A DNA stretch of 64,000 bases, taken from Apoderus coryli. Lineage: Eukaryota; Arthropoda; Insecta; Coleoptera; Attelabidae. Shown here piece after piece: positions 56,370-64,000 of this stretch. The notes below the pieces were generated by a model. The model searched no databases and was not told the origin of the DNA. It saw nothing but the letters and a program-made list of their open reading frames with translations. The position numbers and the translations under genes were made by a program. The number at the start of each line of letters is the position of its first letter. The stretch's first letter is position 1. The DNA lies in NCBI GenBank assembly GCA_911728435.2, contig OU452204.1, forward strand, positions 5,394,001-5,458,000, written 5' to 3'.

Positions 56370-56720
56370 AGAAAAATGTTACAGACATGGTGTCAGGTGT
56401 GGGATGATATTTTCCGCATACCGTGAAGCAAAATATAAGCAATATAGCTGATTTTCTCAAAACTTTGATTTGTTCCTTACCGCTACAGATTTAACAAGTA
56501 AAACTGAGCAAAAGAACATTGCAGTCTTCCTAAATCTATTGGGAGACGAAGAACTTCAATTATACAATAGCTTCACTTTTGCTGATGCTTAAAAAGAAAT
56601 TTGATGAGTACTGCACGCCGAAACAAAACTTAATATTTGAGAGACATAAGTTTAACAGTATAATTCAAAAAGAAGGTTAACATTTTGACAGCTTTGCAAA
56701 CTGAACTGAGCAACATACAT
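56370..56720 (+). pseudogene. LTR-retrotransposon Gag (capsid) fragment
   Basis: The plus strand reads FSQNFDLFLTATDLTSKTEQ, then KNIAVFLNLLGDEELQLYNS. After a stop it continues as LKKKFDEYCTPKQNLIFERH and KFNSIIQKEG, then frame-shifted FDSFA. The pattern KxxxFLxxxGxExxxxxNxF, then FxxYCxPKxNxxFERxKF, is the capsid region of insect Gypsy-like retrotransposons. Stops and a missing protease and reverse transcriptase show it is dead. Confidence 0.7.
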
Positions 56721-57179
56721 ACAGCGAACCAGAGGATATTATTAGAGGCAGGATTGTTATGGATTCATGACAAAATGACACAAGAACATCTTTACAGAGT
56801 AGCTACCAAATTTTTTAACGTTATCCATGACTTTTCTACTACTGTCATCATGGCCAAGCTCCATCAAAATTTTATCTGAGGTGGGCATTTCTTTTTTAAA
56901 ATAAAAAGAGTGAACTGAGTAAACTTTTCTTCATCTTGCACATTTGGTGTCTTCATCGGGGACTTTTGCTGATATTCCTGGACTTATCTTGGATTGGGTT
57001 GGACTCCATTCGATTAGAACTACCCCGACAGCAGCAACTGCACAACCACTCATCAAGGACATACAAAAATTGCGGCATATATTGGGAAGTGCACATGCCC
57101 ATAGACCACATCATACTAAAATTCCAATTCGACCTAAACTTTGAAGTGCATATTATGTACCGCAAGGTTCTTAACCGAG
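56721..57179. other. Unassigned piece between retroelement fragments
   Basis: Frames at 56685-56879 and 56936-57196 contain no motif that I can name. They may be further decayed retroelement sequence. Confidence 0.3.
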
Positions 57180-57910
57180 GCTGCATCGGACACTGAGAGG
57201 GATAACCCTGTATACAGATAGGTCAGAGATCGAAAGTTGTGCAGGAATATATAGTGAGACAAGGAACTCGAGTCTAAGATTCTCACTGGGCAAAAACACA
57301 TTCGTGTTTCAAGCAAGTGTTTGCTGTTCTGCAGTGTGCAAAATTAAACAGATTGAGGGCTTATACAAACAAGCGAATCAATATGCTGTTCAGATAGTCA
57401 GGCGGCCTTAAGGGTTCTGAAAAGCCCTAAGGTTACAACTAGACTGCTATGCAATAGGGTTAATCTAGTGAGTATAGGTCAGAGGCAACACGAATACGGA
57501 TGGGCTGGCTACACAGGCCTCTGAAACCTGATATAATAGTCCGGAGGCTGCGCTGGGGTTGTCTCACAAAACGGCGCTAGAACTCCTTAGGCTCTGGGCC
57601 AAAATTGAGCACCAAAACAAGAACATGATCGCAACCAGGAACATTGCAAGAAATTCATAACTGGATCAGCAACAAAACGCACTGGAAAACTGCTCAAGCA
57701 GGAGTCAGCTGCGAGTAACCATAGGACTGCTCACCGGGCACTGCGCCCTGAGAAATTACCTAAATAAGATGTGATATGTTGATGTGTAAGCCTTACAACG
57801 AAGGCGACCTGCTATTTTTGGACATGCGCTTATTGCGCCAGCAGATACTGACACCCAACACATAACTGAATTCCACAAGTTAGTGGATGGTACAGAGCTG
57901 TTGGAATGGG
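57180..57910 (+). pseudogene. Non-LTR retrotransposon RNase H and C-terminal tail, decayed
   Basis: In shifting plus-strand frames: TLYTDRSEIESCAGIYSETR, NSSLRFSLGKNTFVFQASV, then further right LRLWAKIEHQNKNM, THWKTAQAGVSCE, and a GLLTGHCALRNYLNKM-like string near 57730. YTDxSxxxxxxGxGxY, LGxxxxVFQAEV-type sequence and the LLTGHC(A/P)LR motif are hallmarks of the RNase H and post-RNase H region of Jockey-like elements. Multiple frameshifts are present. Confidence 0.7.
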
Positions 57911-58561
57911 TGGCATAAAATACGGGGATATTTCAAAATAATCTTATGAGGCTGCAGTGGAATCGGTGACTGTCGAACGGACCATTCCAAAAAAATTCAC
58001 CAGTTGGACAAATGCGCATCGCCAAAAGAATTGCTGCTGTTTTCGGATAAAGCATATCCTCTTAAGCAAACAAACTGTATGATTTAAAGGAGTTTCAAGA
58101 ATCCGCATGTAGTGTTATAGTAGAGAAGCATGCATCTTTGGGATGTACAGCGAGTGTTTGGTCTACTGATAGCGTCGTTGATCCCTATACGTCGTTTATG
58201 ATGAAGATGGTAACCGTGACTACTGTTTTTATTCTAGCTGCCATTAAAATATTTGAACTTGTGCCAAAATTGGTTATAATGTGATCAGGCTAAGAATAAT
58301 ACAATGCAATATTTTTTGTTTAATATTAAGAGACGATTTACGAAGACCATACGGAGAAATCCTATTATTGGTAAAATATATCCATCAATAATTAAAACTG
58401 TCCTGCAAAAGTGTAGGACGTAAATTTGTAAATTTAGCGTATTTGGTTCGCGGAGGTCAAGGAAGATCTAGGCCCTTGAAATGTACAATTGTTATCTGAA
58501 TAAGATTCGTTATTATAGAACTGAAAAATATAATTATTACAACTGTTTTAAGTATACTCAC
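57911..58561. other. Unassigned intron or intergenic stretch
   Basis: No frame or repeat was recognised. Confidence 0.3.
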
Positions 58562-58639
58562 TAAGTACCTTTTAAGAAGTTTAGGATCCAAATATATCTC
58601 TTCGAGTGGTAGGCTTGTTACACGTGGTGAATTTTTCAT
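58562..58639 (-). CDS. Possible first coding exon of the tolloid-like gene
   Basis: ATG 58639 opens MKNSPRVTSLPLEEIYLD, then PKLLKRYL, ending at the strong donor TTA|GTGAGT. It is phase 0, exactly matching exon 2 (GLSNMLVV...). The joined protein would have 1034 residues, with the hydrophobic stretch beginning near residue 31. Alternatively the exon is 5' UTR, or a weaker upstream donor AAAAG|GTACTT is used, which would put the upstream frame out of register. Confidence 0.45.
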
Positions 58640-58713
58640 TATAACACAAATACAAAAAAATTATATTTCTTACAAAAATTGTTTACTCTACTAACAAAAT
58701 GTTCCACAAAATC

Positions 58714-58718
58714 ACTGA
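58714..58718 (-). promoter_or_regulatory. Candidate arthropod initiator TCAGT
   Basis: On the minus strand TTTCAGTGATTTTG lies 77 bp upstream of ATG 58639 and would place the start site near 58716. The motif is short and may be chance. Confidence 0.2.
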
Positions 58719-60805
58719 AACTAATAAACAATTTTATTTTCTTTTGAACGAACGAAATTTGCGTGTAACAATGGTATTGTGTTTCAAATGTAAAAACAAG
58801 ATGATGCCTTTTCAACAAATTAAATGTTAACTGAACGATGTGATGTGATAAACCCAGATGTTCGTTCCATATACTTAATAATTAGTAATAATAATTAGTT
58901 GTTTTTGATCTTGTCTATTCCCTATTGTTATAACATTTTGACCTTTTTATATCGTATATAAAACTTATACACATGTATTATATTATGTATGTGGTTTATT
59001 TACTAAATAAAAATAAGATCTGGGAATTTATACTACTCATTTAATAAATTGCTGATTTGTCACAGAGTTGTATTTAACATTTTGGCAACTTACATTTCGT
59101 TCATTTTTTTTTCAATATTACCTACTGAGTTCTAATATTTTACCACCTCTGAGATCAGCTAATGCTGGAAAACATAACAGTAAAATCGCAATAAGAATCG
59201 AGGCATATAATTTATAGTTTCGTGAGTTGCTTCGTTAATTATTATATATTTTAGGGTTATTTTATTTGTTTTTGTTTTTCAGTATATAACGGAGCTTTAA
59301 TTTTTTACCACCTCTGAAACCAAGTAATGCTGGAGTCGCCTTTTTACATAACTCTTATGAAAGACACGTTGAAAATCATGACCGTATAAGAGAAAATTTT
59401 TGAATGCTTTCATGATCAATTTTTTAGTTTGAAACTTCATATGGATGTGAGGCATTATTGTATCAGAAATGAGACTTGCTCTCAAATTGTGACATGAAAA
59501 TTCAAGGTTCGTATTTAAAACCACTGAATTGGTAGTGCTACCTCAAATGTTAAACATGAGTTTAAGAAACTCATTAGACCGTTATGTAGACAAGAAAGTT
59601 ATTTCAGTATAAGAGTTTTCGAAATATTTAACCAAATAGAATTCGTAGTTTTTTACAAATCAGCCGGTATCTCAGAAACTAACAGGACTTTGGGAACACG
59701 TTAAGCAGGTCTTTTGAATGGGCATCAAAAACGGTAATTCCTAATTGTATTTGAATTACCTAAAAATCTTCAACCACTAAACTGACTTTGTATGATAAAC
59801 TGATGATGACTTGAGCTGAAGTTGAAACGTGCCATGATATATAGTTTGGAACGTATTAATTTAGTGGATAATACAGCGTTTTATTGCAGTAATTACTTGA
59901 AAATATAATTAAATTGATATTCCATTCCATATACCAACATCTAAATAAACAAATCGTTAATGATGTGACGGTCATTTTTTAATTTTGTTTTTCTAATGAA
60001 ATATTGTTGACAACTGAAAAGGTTATAATTATTTGTGATTTGATAGCACTATTAAATTATTCCACAAATATGACCCCATATTTTTGTGTTTAATACGGTA
60101 CTTTGAATCATAGAAGATTAAAGAAAAGAAAATGGCGATACTGTTGTTACCAATTAGGTTTAATACATCTATTAATTAGATAATTGATTTGACCTTTGAG
60201 GAATTTTCATTTTCTTCTATGCAATTATAATTATATCAATTGGCTTGCCGACTATTTTTGTTGTTGTTAATACTATGGTACATTGTAAATTGTTTTGTCC
60301 GTTTTTAATTTCAGTTCAGTCTCCATACGTTCTACCACACAGTCTCATAGGAAACCTTATAAAATTATTAGACTTTCAACCCAACCAGTTTGTAGTAGTT
60401 TAGTTATCTGGACATAATATTCTCCTGCTGCCGGCCGTTGTCTTAAATTTTAAGGAATACAAAGTTATTTCAATCAAAAATATTACAAAGTATGTAAACC
60501 GAAATCAAGTAATAATATTAACGAAAGATAATTTCGTGGCAAAGCGGATTTTTCATTTATTATATTTACAGACATGAAGTCCTTTTAATTTTTCAACATT
60601 ATTAATAATGCACGAAAACACTTTTTTTTTATTTTTAATGTATGCTTCGTTAACACTCATAACATCCTCAGGAGAATTAAAACTCTGTCAAGTGGTAAAA
60701 CGTGTCCGTATGCCAATGGTTCTACTCATTTATGATAAGCAGGGTATGATGAAATGAGCCAACGGACAGTTTTAAGTCCATTAGAAGAAAATGAACTACA
60801 ATGTG
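58719..60805. other. Upstream flank of the tolloid-like gene
   Basis: It is AT-rich and contains no supportable gene. A hairpin motif CTGATGA...GAAACGTG is at 59800-59831. Confidence 0.35.
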
Positions 60806-61300
60806 GAAAAAAATCAGTTGTGTCATCCCAAAACTTTCCCCACAAGCTATAATATATTCAAAAATATATGACCTGCGTAACGAAAAAGAATTTTAATAAT
60901 TATTATTATTATAGTTGTATTATTTTCATTATTTCCAATAAACTAACGTAACAGACTACTTTATTCAAGAATTTAAAAAAAAAAAGCATTGCCAGAGCTA
61001 GGACTCGAACCCGTAACCTTCCGCATGTGAACCGAACGCCCTAACAATCACGCAACAGAAACCTGGTGTGAAATATTGTATTTTGTTTATATATACGTTC
61101 CAATTACCTAACTGTTGAAATTTTAAACGCAATTTTCTCGAGAATTATGGGGGCAAATATCAAAAGTGACCTATCGCTGTAAAGCAGATATAAAAATGCT
61201 TTAAAATGAAGTATAACTCGACCCCTACTGCTATTTTAAATTTTAGCGGTTATGTCTACCCCTATCACAGGGCTTAAGCGATGTCAACCAAAAACCCTGT
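60806..61300. repeat. Composite repeat copy with tRNA-like segment
   Basis: It has ATCAGTTGTGTCATCCCAAA, ATATATGACCTGCGTAACGA, the tRNA-like block 60990-61056 (minus strand; GGTTACGGGTTCGAGTCCTA gives a near-perfect B box), CGTTCCAATTACCTAACTGT and TATAACTCGACCCCTACTGC. Confidence 0.8.
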
Positions 61301-62639
61301 GCGGAAAAGTAAAAGGATTTCCTACATAAAAAGACATGCGTTAATATGTATAAAACCAATGTTATAGATCTTAGAGTCTCATTTAAAAAATCGTGTTGAT
61401 AACTTTTGTTTTTGAGAGATTTTATTTTTTGTTTCAATTTGGAGTTTAGGTTAGGTGGAGTGGGGAAGCCCGGCTTCGATTAACGTTTTTTTTTTGTATT
61501 TTTATTTAGGTGAAGTTTTTATTTTTTAGAGATTTGTTAGAAAAGTAAATCTATTTGAGGTTTTCTAATTTTAATTTAAGTTGGATATATGCAGGTTTAC
61601 GCTCTGGCTTCTGGAAGTACTAGTCTTCTTATAAGTATTATTATTTGTGTTTAGTTTTGGCATAAAAACTGCCAAACATTTAAATAGGTCCTGCGAATAT
61701 ATCGTAGCTAGAGATCATAGAGATATTAGTATCCTAGGCTACACTTATAAATAACATTATCTTGAAATTAAAACAGTGTGTTCTATCACTTAGGGTCCAT
61801 CAAAGTCAAACTCAGAAGCTGCGTTTGTAGTTCCGAACGTGATGGTCTGAGACAGATTCACTTGCTGAACCGCTCATCTCAAGGTTACAACGTGAAGTCT
61901 GAGCATGTACTATATTAGGTTTGTTTGTGAAATCGGCAGCAGCATGGGAATGAATACAGTTCATATTTGCTGACTCTTCGAATAAAGGAGTGCTGTGGCA
62001 AATGTCTTTTATTTGGAATGGTATACAAATTTAGAAAGTGCAAAGACAATCAGTTTCATGTTTTGGAGGATTGAGATAAGAGCTACATGTGTGTTGGCCG
62101 CTGTAGCTCTAAAAATGTTAGGAGCACCTGTGATTCCTGTCTGAAGGGCAGCGCAAGTGTTTCAATTGCATTCATTGCACAAAAAGGGATAGACTAACCA
62201 CTTAAAAAGCTGGGCAAAAATTATATTTGGCTCAGAATTCTTCTCAACAATACAAACAACAAAAATGACTTACAAATTAAATTTTAAAAGGTTTAACACT
62301 ACGACACATTTCTTTAAAATCATAAATTTTGGGTATTTTTCCTGAGTATTTATCCCGAGTAAGTGGGTATTTCTATCAACAGCAAACGCAGCGCAAAAAG
62401 CGTAAAATTAATACCTTACATGAAATATGTACAGAAAAATGAGGGAAACGCTACATAATGTTTCGATTATACAGGGTGAGTCACGAAGGTGATAACTTCT
62501 TATAGGAAAACCATTTTTTTTAATTATGCAAATCAATTGTGATATTGTAAAAGTAGTGTCTATTATAATAGGTGAACAACCAAGTGTGAGATATTAAAAT
62601 AATGTTTTTTAATGTTAGTGTTTGATAGTATATTTCGAT
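61301..62639. other. Unassigned flank with transposon-like ends
   Basis: There is no clear gene. CAGGGTGAGTCACGAAGG at 62474 is a terminus like that at 10681. The plus strand near 62090-62180 has CVGRCSSKNVRSTCDSCLKG, cysteine-spaced like a piggyBac tail, but too short and isolated to call. Confidence 0.35.
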
Positions 62640-62950
62640 AACACATAAATCTGTTATGTCACCTCAAATCTTTCCCGGCAAGATACAATATAATCTAAAA
62701 TATATGACCTGGGTGTTAATGATGGTTTTTGTATCGCATAGTCTGTCCATACATAATAATAATAATTATTATTATCGATATTATTATTATTATTTCCAGT
62801 AAACTAACCTAACAAACTAACTACTTTATTCAAAAATTAGAAATTAGAAAAAATTGCAAGAGCTGAGATTTGAACCCAAGACCTTCCGCATGCAAAGAGC
62901 GCACCTTACCACTGACGACAACGACCCTTATGCGAATCACGGCCGATATA
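62640..62950. repeat. Composite repeat copy with tRNA-like segment
   Basis: It has ATCTGTTATGTCACCTCAAA, CCCGGCAAGATACAATATAA, then the tRNA-like block 62854-62920 on the minus strand (GGTCTTGGGTTCAAATCTCA). Confidence 0.75.
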
Positions 62951-63529
62951 TATCTATAAGAGGTTCTAATTTACTTAAGATAAGTTTTGAGTAAAATGCG
63001 ATTGACATTTTTGTGTTTAGTAAAACTATGTTTTGTAATTTGTGACAAAATATGTATTTAATTTTAAACCTTCTGACATAACTCTATTAATCTATATAAA
63101 GTAGTACAAAAATATATTAGCGAAAACAAATGTTTGGCTTAGAACTATTCACTCATGCAATTTCTAAACGTAAATTTGTAACTTAGAACTTAACTTACTC
63201 TTATATTCAAGAGAAAATTTAATTTAAGTCACGTATCTTCATCACCTGAAGAGTTTAATGCGACTTCTTCCTTAGACCGCAAATTTTTGTAAAATTCCTG
63301 CATAATTGTAGTAGGCTTTAAATTTTTTCTATACTCAAAGGGTTTCTATAATGGAATTCGTCATTATCCCTTAACCCCCTGGCAATTCTTGCAGAGATCT
63401 TGTTAATAAAAATAAATGGAAACTCATGATCCGAAAGTTTTTCTTTAGAAAAAATTCGGGCAGGATCTGCCTTTATATATTGCCATTTTATTTTCAGCCA
63501 ATTGACAGTTTCTCCTATCTCATTTTTGT

Positions 63530-64000
63530 TTCGATTTTTACTTTCCCGCAAAGGGAAAGTATTGGGAACGCGCTAAAAAAATGTTGAGATAAAGACTGAT
63601 ATAACCATTTTGAAGTGGGTAGTCCTAGGATTAAAGCGTTAGATTTTGGTTGAAATCGCTTACGCCCTGTCATAGGGGTGGACACAACCCGGGTCGAGTG
63701 ATACATCATCTTAAAGCACTTTTTATCTGCTTTATAGCGGTAGGTCAGTTTTGATCTTTGCCACCATAATTCTCGAGAAAATAGCGTTTAAAATGTCAGC
63801 AGTTAGTTAGTTGGAATGTATATATAAATATAACAAATAAAAGACAATATTTTTTGCCAGGTCTCTCTTGGGTGATTAGCTTCGCGTGCGGAAGGTTACG
63901 GGTTCAAGTCCTTGCTGTGGCAATACTTTTTTCTAATTTTTGTATAAAGTTTGTTACGTTAGTTTATTGGGAATCATGAACAGAATACAATTATATAATA
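63530..64000. repeat. Composite repeat copy, reverse orientation, cut by the window edge
   Basis: From left: hairpin CTTTCCCGCAAAGGGAAAG, CGCTTACGCCCTGTCATAGG, GGGTCGAGTGATACATCATC, the tRNA-like block 63859-63924 on the plus strand (GGTTACGGGTTCAAGTCCTT), then GTTACGTTAGTTTATTGGGA. Confidence 0.78.

Noticed and set aside
59800..59831. True hammerhead ribozyme
   Set aside because: The core has one extra nucleotide between CUGANGA and stem II at every site examined, so the canonical fold is not met. It is kept only as a hammerhead-like motif in the findings.
51796..61056. tRNA genes on the minus strand
   Set aside because: The B box is good, but the acceptor stem and A box do not close, and the blocks are embedded in a multi-copy repeat. 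They are tRNA-derived relics, not genes.
62090..62180. Second piggyBac tail
   Set aside because: The cysteine pattern is partial and no TTAA-flanked ends were found around it.

Overview
The window looks like AT-rich nuclear DNA of an insect: spliced genes on the minus strand with GT-AG introns, many class II transposons, non-LTR retroelement debris and tRNA-derived repeats. I cannot fix the order from sequence alone. Two cellular genes can be assembled by eye, and both run leftwards. The open frames between them are almost all transposon pieces or chance.

Gene 1 is the 5' part of a GHMP-family kinase of the GALK2 (N-acetylgalactosamine kinase) type. Its first three coding exons are at 28770-28634, 26045-25872 and 3723-3522. 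The splice phases agree and the second intron is about 22 kb. The remaining exons lie beyond the left edge. Gene 2 is a complete tolloid/BMP1-type astacin metalloprotease, with coding exons from 55908 (or an upstream in-frame exon at 58639) to the stop at 36792. The order is signal peptide, propeptide, furin site, astacin domain with [15 protein letters not shown]1, CUB2, EGF1, CUB3, EGF2, CUB4, CUB5. All ten exons join in phase to 1004 codons plus stop.

The rest is a dense mobile-element landscape. From left to right it holds: a decayed transposon ORF split by a foldback element (1-1080); a 1-kb foldback with CAGGGTG ends (1252-2261); a mariner fragment (4770-5098); an almost full-length degenerate mariner with TIRs and TA duplication (6067-7324); several DUF4817-type (IS630/Tc1-like) transposase fragments; a pogo-like remnant (11653-12888); a P-superfamily element with 7-bp target duplications and three nested apparent excision footprints (17979-19891); a PIF/Harbinger element carrying both transposase and MADF pieces (26567-27394); RNase H pieces of non-LTR elements (29552-29945, 57180-57910); a second mariner (35173-36125); a piggyBac-type MITE 28 nt from a tolloid splice acceptor (44467-44937); a 2-kb long-TIR DUF4817 element (46132-48139); and a tRNA-Ala-like composite repeat family in at least four copies on the right side.

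The most unusual observations are the P-like footprints of about 17+17 nt flanked by 7-bp duplications, two perfect spacer-less palindromes (109 and 82 bp), and the large foldback family sharing CAGGGTG/TA ends with the DUF4817 transposon. No CRISPR arrays, prokaryotic operons or bona fide tRNA/rRNA genes were seen.
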